A DNA stretch of 64,000 nt. Origin: Bacillus sp. NTK074B. Its GTDB lineage: Bacteria; Bacillota; Bacilli; Bacillales; Bacillaceae_B. The stretch's first letter is position 1. Each line of letters starts with the position of its first letter. Below the pieces are notes generated by a model. It had not been told where the DNA came from. It did no database searches and saw only the letters and a program-made list of their open reading frames with translations. Positions 35,180 through 43,974 of the stretch are shown here, in pieces. The position numbers were made by a program, and so were the translations under genes. The stretch spans positions 62,001 to 126,000 of the forward strand of contig NZ_JAFKOH010000008.1 of the NCBI RefSeq assembly GCF_017303375.1. Direction: 5' to 3'.

Positions 35180-35292
35180 AGGTTTCTCCTCCTGTCAGTT
35201 TGATGTGTGCGTGGGAACAGGGATGTGCCAAATTCCGATTACACTTAAGAAGCCTCTTCTGTTCAAGCAGTGTTCATTTCAAATCTCTTCCT

Positions 35293-36042
35293 TCATAAAG
35301 CTACTTTCTCTTGACCTGAATGTGACTCCTCCGAAGGGGAAGCCTTTTTCTTATAAGCCATGGTTGAGCAGGTGATGCTGATTTCATATAAAAGAAGGAG
35401 CGGCAGAATGACCAGAACATCCGAAAGGAAATCCGGAGGGGTAATTACCACTGAAATGACCACCAGCAGGAAATAAGCGATCCTTCTTGATTTTTTCAAT
35501 TTGGAAGGGTTCAGAATGCCAAGTACCGTCAGGAAGACGATGACTAATGGCATTTCGAATAACAATCCAAAAGGCAGGGTCAGGTGTAACATGAATCGGA
35601 AGTATTTCTCCGCTGTGAACATCGTTTCAAATTGGTCGGCTGACAGGGTGGTCAAGAAGTTCAGGACGATCGGAAAAAGAAGAAAGTAGCCGAACCCAAT
35701 GCCGAAAATGAACAGAAAGAACAAGGCGGGTATGAAGCGTAAGGTGACTTTTCTTTCTGCTGCACTCAGAGCCGGAGAGACAAATCGCCAAATCTGATAG
35801 GCAGCCACTGGAATGGTGGCTGCGACTGAGAAAACAGATGCGATCATTAAGTACACCCATAAAATGTCACTCGGTCCGAGGATGGCGAGCTTCATGTCGA
35901 TATCCCTGATCAGCCATCCGTAGATCGGTTTCATAAAAGAGAGCCCTACGATCAGGAAACCGATAAAGGCGAGTACGGTTTTAATGGCACGACTCCTCAG
36001 CTCTTCCAAATGTCCGATCACCTGTTGGTTGCGATCTTTCAT
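35293..36042 (-). CDS. tatC: Twin-arginine translocase subunit TatC
   Basis: 249-aa TatC with six membrane helices. Conserved elements: N-terminal QQVIGHLEELRSR, FVSPALSAAERK in the first periplasmic-side loop region, and FGLLFEMPLVIVFL. It recognises the twin-arginine signal. Start follows AAGGAGG. Lies 19 nt downstream of phoD, so it is cotranscribed with its likely main substrate. Confidence 0.96.
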   Translation of the reverse strand: MKDRNQQVIGHLEELRSRAIKTVLAFIGFLIVGLSFMKPIYGWLIRDIDMKLAILGPSDILWVYLMIASVFSVAATIPVAAYQIWRFVSPALSAAERKVTLRFIPALFFLFIFGIGFGYFLLFPIVLNFLTTLSADQFETMFTAEKYFRFMLHLTLPFGLLFEMPLVIVFLTVLGILNPSKLKKSRRIAYFLLVVISVVITPPDFLSDVLVILPLLLLYEISITCSTMAYKKKASPSEESHSGQEKVAL

Positions 36043-36061
36043 GGCATCAGCCTCCTTGGTG

Positions 36062-37816
36062 CTAGTTCATTTGCATGTGTTTGCCTTTTTGGGCTTGTTT
36101 TTGATGGGCGCGGGCATGCGCTTCATGACGGTCCTCTTCCACCTCAGCAGACAGAGGTTTCCCTTCTGGAACGGTTAGCGTAGACAATTCCTTCAGACCT
36201 TCTGCATCTTTTTCGTACACGAAGGAGGCTCTGGTAGAAATATCCGCACCTGGACTCGAGACGAATGGAACAACACGATAATCGGCTTTCCACTGGGTCG
36301 GCGTGACATGGCAACGGACATAACCACGATAATCGTTGAAGAATTTAATATGATCGTTCTGGCTAAGAATGCGGTCCGTGTCAGCGCGCTTGTCTGCCCC
36401 GTCTCCGCCTGATGTGATCGATGTGCCGACAAACTCGGCTCCAAGCATGCGGGAAGAGGGGTCGTCAAAGTCTGCCAGGATATTAGAGGCCCAGTTCGCA
36501 TGTACATCACCTGTCAGGACAATCAGGTTATCCATGTTTTTCTTTCTGGCGAAATTCGTGATCCGCTCTCTTGCAGGTGTATAGCCATCCCAGCCATCCA
36601 TACTATATAAAGGCCGGTCAGGGCTTGGACCATAATTTCGTTTGGCAAAAAAGATTTGCTGGGCCAGTACATTCCATGAGCTGTTGGAGTTGCCGAGATG
36701 ATCAAGCACCCATTGTTCCTGTTCGCGGCCCAACAAGGTGCGTGAAGGATCAAGGGACTCTTCCGTCTGAGGCGAGCTTTTGTCTCCATTTGCCTGATCG
36801 GAACGATACTGACGGGAATCGAGCACCATAACATTGGCTAACTTACCGTAAGAGAACTGGCGGTAGAGGTGCATATCCGCACCATGAGGCATTGACGACC
36901 TCCTCAATGGCATGTGTTCATAATAGGCCTGATAGGCAGCGACCCTCCTCTTCACGAACTCTTCCACAGACTGGCCTTTTTCCGGGATCATGTCGGCATA
37001 GTTATTCTCCACTTCATGATCATCCCATGTGACGACCCAGGGAAAAGCCGCATGGGCAGCCTGCAGGTCCGCATCTGTCCGGTATTGGGCATGACGGTTC
37101 CGGTAGTCCTGTAACGAACGGATTTCAGGCCCCTTGTGGTCCCGCACATTTCCAGATTTAGCTACGTACTCATTAGGACCGTATTCATAAATATAGTCTC
37201 CAAGATGGAAAACGAGATCAAGATCTTCTTTGGCCATATGCTTATAAGCCGAATAATAGCCATGCTCATATTGCTGGCAGGAAGCAAAGGCGAATGTCAG
37301 GCTTGAGACATCTGCATTAAGGTTCGGGAGCGTTTTCGTCCTTCCAATCGGACTGAAATCCTTCCCGACCTTGAACCGGTAATAGTACACCGTATCTTCT
37401 TCCAGATTTTCCACCTCGGCATGAACAGAGTGGGCGAGGGACGGACTTGCCACTTCCGTACCGCGCTGCACGATGCGGCGGAAATGTTCATCTTTCGCGA
37501 TTTCCCATTTGACAGGAATCTTGCGGTCAGGCATGCCCCCACCATTAAGAGGGTCAGTAGCCAAACGTGTCCATAATACGACACTATCCGGAAGCGGGTC
37601 ACCGGAAGCTACTCCGAGTGTAAAAGGAAAATCCCGAAACCCAGCTTCTTCTGCCGAAACGGCTAAGCCGCCCATCGACTGAGCAATCGCCATCCCTAAC
37701 GAAATTCCGGCGACTTTCCCGGCCCCCTGCAGAAAGCTGCGGCGGTCGACCCCTTTATATAAGGTCTCTTCATTCAGCTTCTGAATCCAATTCTCCATTG
37801 ATCTCTCATTCGTCAT
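36062..37816 (-). CDS. phoD: Alkaline phosphatase D / phosphodiesterase PhoD
   Basis: 584-aa secreted phosphatase of the PhoD family. Tat signal peptide with DRRSFLQGAGKVAGISLGMA near residues 24-43. The catalytic domain has family motifs such as FAFASCQQYEHGYYSAYKHM, HLGDYIYEYG and TWDDHEVENNY (metal-binding Asp/His), and later LTGDVHANW. It hydrolyses phosphodiesters including teichoic acids under phosphate limitation using Ca/Fe. ATG at 37816 with AAGGGAG 8 nt upstream. TTTACA direct repeats with PhoP-box spacing lie 70-86 bp upstream. First gene of phoD-tatC-tatA. Confidence 0.95.
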   Translation of the reverse strand: MTNERSMENWIQKLNEETLYKGVDRRSFLQGAGKVAGISLGMAIAQSMGGLAVSAEEAGFRDFPFTLGVASGDPLPDSVVLWTRLATDPLNGGGMPDRKIPVKWEIAKDEHFRRIVQRGTEVASPSLAHSVHAEVENLEEDTVYYYRFKVGKDFSPIGRTKTLPNLNADVSSLTFAFASCQQYEHGYYSAYKHMAKEDLDLVFHLGDYIYEYGPNEYVAKSGNVRDHKGPEIRSLQDYRNRHAQYRTDADLQAAHAAFPWVVTWDDHEVENNYADMIPEKGQSVEEFVKRRVAAYQAYYEHMPLRRSSMPHGADMHLYRQFSYGKLANVMVLDSRQYRSDQANGDKSSPQTEESLDPSRTLLGREQEQWVLDHLGNSNSSWNVLAQQIFFAKRNYGPSPDRPLYSMDGWDGYTPARERITNFARKKNMDNLIVLTGDVHANWASNILADFDDPSSRMLGAEFVGTSITSGGDGADKRADTDRILSQNDHIKFFNDYRGYVRCHVTPTQWKADYRVVPFVSSPGADISTRASFVYEKDAEGLKELSTLTVPEGKPLSAEVEEDRHEAHARAHQKQAQKGKHMQMN

Positions 37817-37859
37817 GTGGATGACTCCCTTCATGAATCTATTGAATCGAACAGTTCAT

Positions 37860-37901
37860 ATTATAGAATCCTGTTTTTAACGACTTGTAAATGAATGTAA
37901 A
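37860..37901 (-). promoter_or_regulatory. PhoP-box-like repeats and -10 region upstream of phoD
   Basis: On the minus strand two TTTACA motifs (37901-37896 and 37891-37886), 10 bp apart, precede a TATAAT (37865-37860) by 20 bp. This is the arrangement of PhoP-activated promoters in Bacillus. Phosphate-starvation control is inferred. Confidence 0.55.
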
Positions 37902-38226
37902 CAGAGGAGAGAAAAGGAGGGTCATCTTTCCTGGTACAAAGGAATCTTTATTGTTTGACTATTCATTCTAATAGTAACGTAAAGAGAATTCGACCTCATT
38001 GTAATAGGTTGAGAGACCCGCTTTTCTTAACATGAGTGAAAAGAAAACTATATAAAGAAAATAATGAGGAAGCTTTCTCTTACTTCCAAACCAAACACAT
38101 TGATGAAAGATTCTTATTGAATTGCGATATTATCAGATAAACAAGCGATTTTATAATACAATGAATATACAAAACGTTGCGGTCATTCAGAGGGTTTGAA
38201 CGAAATATATGTAATGAGGTGCTGAA
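37902..38226. other. Divergent intergenic region phoD / nuclease
   Basis: About 320 bp without a gene. AT-rich; contains TTATAAT near 38151-38157 that could be the -10 of the rightward nuclease gene. No repeats or RNA structure recognised. Confidence 0.6.
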
Positions 38227-39267
38227 ATGAAAGAATCACGTAGGATCTTGGCTGCCATGGCCATCATCTTTATTCTGCTTATGGCGATGATCACACCTGC
38301 AGCATGGCTTGGATTATTAATCGTGGTGGTTAGCTTATATCTAACTTCTCACAAGAAAAAAGACAAGAGGGCGTTCACAGGCTGGTTGATCCCGGTCGGA
38401 ATTCTCGGAATTATCCTCGGAGGCTGTGCAGCTCCATCAGAAGAAGTGGATCAAGACACCACTGCCCAAGCTGAGAAAGAAGCCGATCAACAGGCGAAGG
38501 CAGAGGAAGAAAAGAAGGCGGCTGAAGAGAAGAAAGCCAAGGAAGAAGAAGAGAGACAGGCTGAAGAAGCGGCGGCGAAGAAAGAACAGCAGGAGCTTGC
38601 CGACACGTTCGGATTGGAAGAAGTGCTGGTCTCCCGTGTGATAGATGGTGACACCGTCGAATTGAAGGACGGACGAAAAGTACGATTCATCGGCGTTAAC
38701 ACCCCCGAGTCCACAACGAGAACCGAAGAGTATGGAAAAGAAGCCAGTAACTACACGACCGAAAAGCTGGAAAGCAAAACGGTCTGGCTTCAAAAGGATG
38801 TGTCCGAAACGGACCGCTATAATCGTTACCTGCGTCTGATCTGGCTTGAAATCCCTAAGGATGACATGAACGAAGAAGAAATCCGGTCGAAGATGTTCAA
38901 TGCCGACCTCGTATTGAACGGATATGCCGAGCCGTCCACCTACAACCCGGATGTGACATACAGCGACTACTTCGTGAAATTCGCACGGGAAGCAAGAGAG
39001 AAGGAAACAGGTCTCTGGGCTTACGGTGAAAACGGGACGACCAAAGGGGACCTGGATTCGAAAGAAGAGAAGAAAACAAGTACAGCCTCCACGGCAAAAT
39101 CCAGTGCGAGCACTGATACAACGGAAGAGCCAGCTGCCGAGCAACAGGAATTCTATCAAAACTGTACAGAACTGAGAAAAGTCTATCCGGATGGAGTCGC
39201 TTCCGATCATCCCGCGTATGCAAAGAAGCATGACCGGGATAAAGACGGATGGGCGTGTGAGAGATAA
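38227..39267 (+). CDS. Membrane-anchored thermonuclease (SNase) with excalibur domain
   Basis: 346-aa protein. Two N-terminal hydrophobic helices (residues 8-40 and 54-68; the sequence LGGCAAPS after the second resembles a lipobox). An Ala/Glu/Lys-rich coiled coil of about 55 residues follows, then a staphylococcal-nuclease-like domain (RVIDGDTVELKDGRKVRFIG ... VNTPES, catalytic Asp/Arg/Glu visible) and DRYNRYLRLIW. A Ser/Thr linker leads to a C-terminal excalibur motif DRDKDGWACE (calcium-binding). It would degrade extracellular DNA/RNA at the cell surface. Homologue arrangement is common in Bacillus. Confidence 0.9.
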   Translation: MKESRRILAAMAIIFILLMAMITPAAWLGLLIVVVSLYLTSHKKKDKRAFTGWLIPVGILGIILGGCAAPSEEVDQDTTAQAEKEADQQAKAEEEKKAAEEKKAKEEEERQAEEAAAKKEQQELADTFGLEEVLVSRVIDGDTVELKDGRKVRFIGVNTPESTTRTEEYGKEASNYTTEKLESKTVWLQKDVSETDRYNRYLRLIWLEIPKDDMNEEEIRSKMFNADLVLNGYAEPSTYNPDVTYSDYFVKFAREAREKETGLWAYGENGTTKGDLDSKEEKKTSTASTAKSSASTDTTEEPAAEQQEFYQNCTELRKVYPDGVASDHPAYAKKHDRDKDGWACER

Positions 39268-39277
39268 AGAGAGTAAG

Positions 39278-39309
39278 AGCCATTCCTTTCGTGAAGGGAT
39301 GGCTTTTTT
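39278..39309 (+). terminator. Terminator of the nuclease gene
   Basis: AGCCATTCCTT (39278-39288) pairs with AAGGGATGGCT (39294-39304), one G-T pair, followed by TTTTT. Confidence 0.88.
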
Positions 39310-39378
39310 CAGTGAAAATTGGAACTTCCCCCCATCTCATTCGTATATAAAGGAAAGAAGTAAATGGAGGGGAATAAG

Positions 39379-39867
39379 ATGAAACAACTATACATCAAAC
39401 AAAAAGTATTCAGTCTAAGCGAGAAATTCACCGTAAAGGATCAAGATGAGAGGGACATTTATTATGTCGAGGGTAGCTTGATGAAGGTCCCGAAGACGTT
39501 CTCCATTATGAATCAGGACAGGGAAAAAGTCGCTTTGATCACGAAAAAGGTACTGAGCTTTCTGCCCACATTCTTCGTGGAAGTGAATGGTGAAGAGGTC
39601 GTGACGATCAAGAAGGAATTATCCTTTCTAAAGGCTAAGTATTCGATTAATGCGGCAGGGATTGAAGTAGAGGGAAACTGGATGGATATGGACTTTCAGG
39701 TGTTGCACAAGGGAAGAGTCGTAGGCGAAGTGGGCAAGGAATGGTTCAGTTGGGGCGACAGCTATAGGGTACAGATCCTGGAGGAAGAGATGGAGTCCGT
39801 GATCCTGGCGCTTGTAATTGCGATTGATTGTGTGAAGGCGGATCAGGCGAATACGGCGACGTTTTAA
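39379..39867 (+). CDS. LURP-one-related (YxjI-type) family protein
   Basis: 162-aa protein of the LURP-one/tubby-like fold. The pattern LYIKQKVFSLSEKFTVKDQ ... YYVEGSLMKVPKTFSIMNQ is characteristic, with repeated beta-hairpins. Function unknown; tubby-like folds can bind phospholipids. ATG at 39379 follows GGAGGGGA. Followed by two palindromic repeat elements. Confidence 0.85.
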   Translation: MKQLYIKQKVFSLSEKFTVKDQDERDIYYVEGSLMKVPKTFSIMNQDREKVALITKKVLSFLPTFFVEVNGEEVVTIKKELSFLKAKYSINAAGIEVEGNWMDMDFQVLHKGRVVGEVGKEWFSWGDSYRVQILEEEMESVILALVIAIDCVKADQANTATF

Positions 39868-39947
39868 GGAGTATGGGGACGGTTTCCGAGCTTCCTTGCT
39901 AGAGTATGTGATTGTTAGGAGCCAAGGGACCTGTCCCCCTGGCCCCC
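39868..39947. repeat. Family-B half-element and family-A repeat in tandem
   Basis: ATGGGGACGGTTTCCGAGCT (39873-39892) is a half of family B. GGAGCCAAGGGACCTGTCCC (39918-39937) followed by CCTGGCCCCC is a family-A element. Both lie just after the LURP-one gene. Confidence 0.65.
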
Positions 39948-40110
39948 GGAAAAATTATTACTATATTCATATATTAGAAAGAATATAGGAAAAAAGGATC
40001 TCAATAAGTGACGTAATACACTTATATCCCTGCACGTTGAAAATAAATAAGAATGGCAATTGGTGTATACTCAATCAATAAGCTTATTAAAACGGCAGGC
40101 GGTGTAAAAA

Positions 40111-40554
40111 ATGAAAAAAGTAATAGCAGGAATGACACTTACAGGGCTCTTGCTATCAGGATGTTCCAGTGCACCACAAGAGAAACAATACACGATTGCG
40201 GAAGCGACCGATAATGGGGACACGATTGTAGACGAAGAGGGGAAAGTAGAAAATCTGGATAAACTATTATCCTTTATAGAAGATGTTAAGGCCAATAAGG
40301 AAGCTGAATTGACTCTCTCGAATTTCTCCAATCGACAAGTGACGCTGAATAAGATGAAGTTCGAAGGCGGTTCTTTGACGTATGAATTGACAGATGGAAA
40401 AGGGGAAGAACGGATGAATACAAGCTGTAAGAACATAGAGGAAAGAACCGGATCCATCTCCTTGCAGGAATGCGAGGGTGATTCACCAGTGATTGGCCTC
40501 GTACAAGTGTCAGAGTACCAAATCAATAAGACCAAAGCATCCATGAATAATTAA
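40111..40554 (+). CDS. DUF4362-type lipoprotein
   Basis: 147-aa lipoprotein. Lipobox LLSGC (Cys near residue 18), then the DUF4362-like pattern DTIVDEEGKVENLDKLLSFI and a C-terminal TGSISLQEC. Two Cys in the mature part (NTSCKN, LQECEG) could pair. Function unknown. Start follows a GGCGGTG site. Own terminator at 40553-40581. Confidence 0.78.
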   Translation: MKKVIAGMTLTGLLLSGCSSAPQEKQYTIAEATDNGDTIVDEEGKVENLDKLLSFIEDVKANKEAELTLSNFSNRQVTLNKMKFEGGSLTYELTDGKGEERMNTSCKNIEERTGSISLQECEGDSPVIGLVQVSEYQINKTKASMNN

Positions 40555-40581
40555 AAGCATCCCGCTTCGGATGCTTTTTTT
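40553..40581 (+). terminator. Terminator of DUF4362 gene
   Basis: AAAGCATCC (40554-40562) pairs with GGATGCTTT (40569-40577) with a hexanucleotide loop, then TTTT. Confidence 0.88.
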
Positions 40582-40586
40582 GGGTC

Positions 40587-41411
40587 TCATGAGTCCTTCA
40601 GTTGTGTGATGAGGCTTTGGGTCATCTTGATATTTTTTTCGCTCTTTAGTAAGTGATAAGCCATTTTGGCATACTGAAGATGGGTGATGGCCGACTCCTT
40701 GTTATGCAGCTTGATGAAGTTTCGTCCAAGCATGAAATACAGATACCCCAGTGCATATAAGTAGTGATGCTCCGTGCAATAGGTAATTCCTTTATTGCAA
40801 TACATGATGGATTCATTGTACTTTTCTGTGTGATATAAAACATAGGCGTAGTTGTAGTAGGATCGAATGACGATTTTATCATTTAATAGTGGCAGGTTCT
40901 GATGAAGGTGGCTGAACACAGTTTGGTATTCTTTCTGCGCCTCATCAAATCGTTTCGCTTCTATTAGAAGGTTGCATTTGGTAATGAGAATTTCTAAGTC
41001 TTCTTCGGAAAGGTTCTTTTTAGTGCTGTAGGACATGCCCATGGCAGAATTAATCAGAGCGAGTGCTTGATCAAGGTCTTTTTTGATAACGAATGTCTTT
41101 AAATAAAGGATTGTTCTTTTGGGTTTGGATTAACTTGAGTACCTGATCGTAGTCTCTTGCCGCACTGGCATTTCGTAATTGTTTATAAACCTCGCTGAAA
41201 TAGTCATATCGTTCATTATAAGCAGGATGGATGAGTACAGAGATGGGAACCCCCAGTCTTTCAGATAATCTATATACGGTTTCAGCGGAGGGAGACACAC
41301 TTCCCCCTTCCAACCGGCTGATAAAAGATTGAGTGCAAATATCGTTCGCCAGCTCACCCTTGTCATGTTGATCTTCTGACGCAATTCTTTGATTCTCTCT
41401 CCAATGTTCAT
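40587..41411 (-). pseudogene. Degraded PlcR/NprR-like HTH-TPR regulator (two frameshifts)
   Basis: Three overlapping reading frames together spell one RRNPP-type regulator. Residues MNIGERIKELRQKINMT (from 41411) lead, after a one-base loss near 41363-41370, into GELANDICTQSFISRLEGGS (HTH) and a first TPR stretch to about 41090. A second frame break and an apparent deletion of about 15 codons near 41080 joins VIKKDLDQALALINSAM and the C-terminal TPRs ending at 40587. Two independent lesions make an assembly error less likely. It is a fossil quorum-sensing regulator; no signal-peptide gene is seen beside it. Intact relative: 45258-46517. Confidence 0.82.
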
Positions 41412-41705
41412 AAATATCCCCTATGTAAAATATTCGTACATTCATATCGGCAGTCAAATAACGATTTAAGAGCAACTATTTATTGGTATAAAGATAGTAT
41501 ATCAAATAAGACTAAAGATTCGTAAAAATCCATAATAAGTTAGAAGCACTGGGACAGTTCCCGCGCTTCTTTTTATGTCCAAGGGAGTTGCCCCAAATGT
41601 AAAATATTTTTATTTACCTAGTCCCAAAGATACATGTATTCCCCCCCCGCCCCCATAATAAAATAGCAAAGATATAATCAATTTTCTTACTAAGAAGGGG
41701 AACCT
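41412..41705. other. Intergenic region with family-B half-element and C-tract
   Basis: Contains a family-B element (41544-41571, AGAAGCACTGGGACAGTTCC then CGCGCTTCT) and a 16-base run of C interrupted by one G (41641-41656). No gene supported. Confidence 0.6.
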
Positions 41706-43388
41706 ATGACCGAGATAAAAATGAGAAGTTTAATGAAACAGCTGCATAGTGTGGATTCGGGGACGAGGTATGAGGCGCTTGGGACGTTGTATGAGTTGAA
41801 GGGGCAGGATGATTTGAAGATCCGGGTGGAGATGTTGCAGGATATGGTGAAGGAGGCGGCATCAACCTTCCCTGAGCGGGTGGATGTGTGGGATAATCCT
41901 TCCCTTGGACTGGTGGAGTTTGTGTGTGATTATCCGATGCCTGAGATCATTGATGAGATTCTGCTGCGTTTTGACGGGTTGGATCCGGATGCGAAGGTGC
42001 GGGCGCTCCAGTGTCTGCTGTTGACGAAGGATGAGGGGATCTTTCAGGAGATTCATGATCAGACGGTGCAGCTAGTAACCCATGAGGAAGTCGTGCTGCC
42101 GGTGGAGGAGCTGTGTGAGTTCCCGGTGCTGTTGAGGGGGATTGTGGATAAGACGATCGATCAGTTGGAATCTCCTTTTTATAAATATATGTACTATGAC
42201 TTTATCACGGCGATCAATGAGTCGGGAGTGGAGGCAGGGTATAAGAGAGCGAGGATCCTTCTGGTGCTCCTGGCTGATTATGCGAAGCTTCGGGATGAAT
42301 ACCTTAAGTACGACGGGGAATACCGGTCCGACTATGTGTATCAATCGTGGAAGGAGTCCTACTTCCAGATGAGGTACCGCCTCAATGTACTGATCGGGTT
42401 GATGAACTTCTATTATTCAGAAGAGGCAGAAGGTTTCCTGAAGGAGGCGGTGTCGTTCAAGGATCCACGCATCAGCACAAATGCGGTCGTGGTTGCGATG
42501 AATAAGAACATCCCGGTTCAACCGGACATCCTCCAATCGCTTTCTGCACATGTCGAAAGTGCCGAGATGATGTACTGGGGGCTCGCGGAACACCATAAAG
42601 AGCATCTCTTCCCGGTCAGTCCGAAGCAGCCGGTGCTTGCCAAGGCGCATCTCTTCAACCATCTGGTCCATTTGCAGGATGAAGAAGGAGAGGAGCTACA
42701 TATCTTTCCGGAAAACATTCAGGTCGTGGATTCTGTCGACACCGTGAACTCATACGGTCAGCCTCTGCGCTATTATCTGATGAGCTTCTCCTATGGGGAC
42801 GAGGTCCTCGCTGCCTGGGTGGGAGGATATAGCCTTGAGGAGGAGGATGACAGTGCGGACATGTGGGAAGGCACCCATACCGACCTTGAGCCTTTCCACA
42901 GCAGATCAGTCGAAGAACAGAAACAACTGTTTTTGAAAAAAAGGGAAGAGAACGCGATCGAAAATGAACAAACCGTTCACTATGACAGTTCACCCGGCCT
43001 CTCGAAATGTCTATGGTTCTTCTACGCCCTCCTGATCGGACACTGGGCAAGAGTCTTTATGAACGGAATTGATGAAGAAATCTTCATTTCTATCGCTTTC
43101 ACCCTACTTGGAGGAATTCTTACCATCTATGAACTGTGGAAGAAAAAGCGTAGTACAGTGTCCATAGTGGGGAGAGAATTGGTCAAGGTGAAAGGGAATA
43201 AGAAAGAAAGCATCCCCCTTCAGGAGATTAAGAAAGTGACGTATGATAAGAAGCATATCAACGTTTTTGATAGAGAATATGTCCTTCAATTGAATGTCCC
43301 ATTGCGTTGGGTGGAATACGGACATTTTTACTATGCGATGGTGGAGCAGACGTATCATTTGAGAGAGCAGCCGTATATTGAGGAGTGA
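41706..43388 (+). CDS. Large hypothetical protein: HEAT-like helical domain plus C-terminal membrane and PH-like domain
   Basis: 560-aa protein of unknown function. Residues 1-about 300 are helical and acidic, with HEAT/ARM-like periodicity (VRALQCLLLTKDEG, STNAVVVAMNKN). 330-400 looks like a beta domain. Two hydrophobic helices follow (CLWFFYALLIGHWARVFM and ISIAFTLLGGILTIYELW near 435-475), then a C-terminal domain of about 80 residues resembling a bacterial PH-like fold (STVSIVGRELVKVKGNKKES ... INVFDREYVLQL). Probably membrane-attached and facing the cytoplasm. ATG follows AAGGGGAACC. No family recognised. Followed by a perfect palindrome terminator. Confidence 0.75.
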   Translation: MTEIKMRSLMKQLHSVDSGTRYEALGTLYELKGQDDLKIRVEMLQDMVKEAASTFPERVDVWDNPSLGLVEFVCDYPMPEIIDEILLRFDGLDPDAKVRALQCLLLTKDEGIFQEIHDQTVQLVTHEEVVLPVEELCEFPVLLRGIVDKTIDQLESPFYKYMYYDFITAINESGVEAGYKRARILLVLLADYAKLRDEYLKYDGEYRSDYVYQSWKESYFQMRYRLNVLIGLMNFYYSEEAEGFLKEAVSFKDPRISTNAVVVAMNKNIPVQPDILQSLSAHVESAEMMYWGLAEHHKEHLFPVSPKQPVLAKAHLFNHLVHLQDEEGEELHIFPENIQVVDSVDTVNSYGQPLRYYLMSFSYGDEVLAAWVGGYSLEEEDDSADMWEGTHTDLEPFHSRSVEEQKQLFLKKREENAIENEQTVHYDSSPGLSKCLWFFYALLIGHWARVFMNGIDEEIFISIAFTLLGGILTIYELWKKKRSTVSIVGRELVKVKGNKKESIPLQEIKKVTYDKKHINVFDREYVLQLNVPLRWVEYGHFYYAMVEQTYHLREQPYIEE

Positions 43389-43392
43389 GCCA

Positions 43393-43420
43393 AAGAGCGA
43401 AGGGGATCCCCTTCGCTCTT
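43393..43420. terminator. 28-bp perfect palindrome terminator
   Basis: AAGAGCGAAGGGGA followed by its exact complement (43393-43420), with no spacer. It lies between two convergent genes (stops at 43388 and 43435). The leftward side has an AT-rich flank (CAATTTTTG). Confidence 0.75.
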
Positions 43421-43434
43421 GTAGCAATTTTTGA

Positions 43435-43905
43435 TTAATCAAGCAAGTCGCTTAACTCCTGTACCGTTTTATCGTCAGATTTCTTCGTTACATCCATACC
43501 CCTGAGATCTTCTGCCAGTGAAATCATATTCTTTATCTTTTCCTCATCCACAGCATCAGGATCCAAATTGGCCACGAAATTCTGCATTCCATCATAAAGC
43601 TCTAGAAGGTGATCCTCCTGGTCTTCCTCGATGTCAATAGTGTTCAAACTTGTATAAGCAATCACTCTATGATTACTTGCATCATACTGATCGATCATAC
43701 CTCGTGTGTAATCAGACGAAGTGTCATCGTTCAGTAAGCTCTTCAAGATCAACTCAAATTGAAGAAGGGTGGTGGTATGGTGGTTCTGGAAGATTAACAG
43801 ATTGTCTTCCTGGACATTCTCAGTGTTGGTAGTTTTTTTGTCGCTACAAGAGGTGAGCAGAAGAATTAGTGATAAGGCAATTGTCCATTTTATTATTAGT
43901 TTCAG
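43435..43905 (-). CDS. Lipoprotein with probable CTG start
   Basis: 156-aa lipoprotein when read from CTG at 43905, 8 nt after AAGGAGG (43920-43914). The added N-terminus is a textbook lipoprotein signal: (M)KLIIKWTIALSLILLLTSC, with Cys at residue 20. No ATG, GTG or TTG lies near this ribosome site in frame; an ATT is one codon earlier. Starting at the first conventional codon (TTG at 43752) would remove the whole signal. The mature part is acidic and helical (VDEEKIKNMISLAEDLRGMD). Function unknown. It sits just upstream of the convergent HEAT-like gene's end. Confidence 0.75.
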   Translation of the reverse strand: MKLIIKWTIALSLILLLTSCSDKKTTNTENVQEDNLLIFQNHHTTTLLQFELILKSLLNDDTSSDYTRGMIDQYDASNHRVIAYTSLNTIDIEEDQEDHLLELYDGMQNFVANLDPDAVDEEKIKNMISLAEDLRGMDVTKKSDDKTVQELSDLLD

Positions 43906-43929
43906 AATTAACGCCTCCTTAAATAAAAT

Positions 43930-43962
43930 ACTAACCCTACTTTTTCATTGTAGGGTTAGTAT
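43930..43962 (-). terminator. Terminator of secreted-protein gene
   Basis: ACTAACCCTAC (43930-43940) pairs with GTAGGGTTAGT (43950-43960); an AT-rich run with TTTTATTT follows on the minus strand. Confidence 0.85.
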
Positions 43963-43974
43963 AAACATTTTTAT

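Noticed and set aside
38437..39231. Minus-strand 264-codon frame opposite the nuclease gene
   Set aside because: It is the complement of the Glu/Lys/Ala-rich coiled coil and has no plausible protein character.
41641..41656. C-rich tract as a phase-variation switch
   Set aside because: The tract lies about 50 bp upstream of a gene and outside any reading frame; length variation could affect a promoter but nothing in the sequence supports it.
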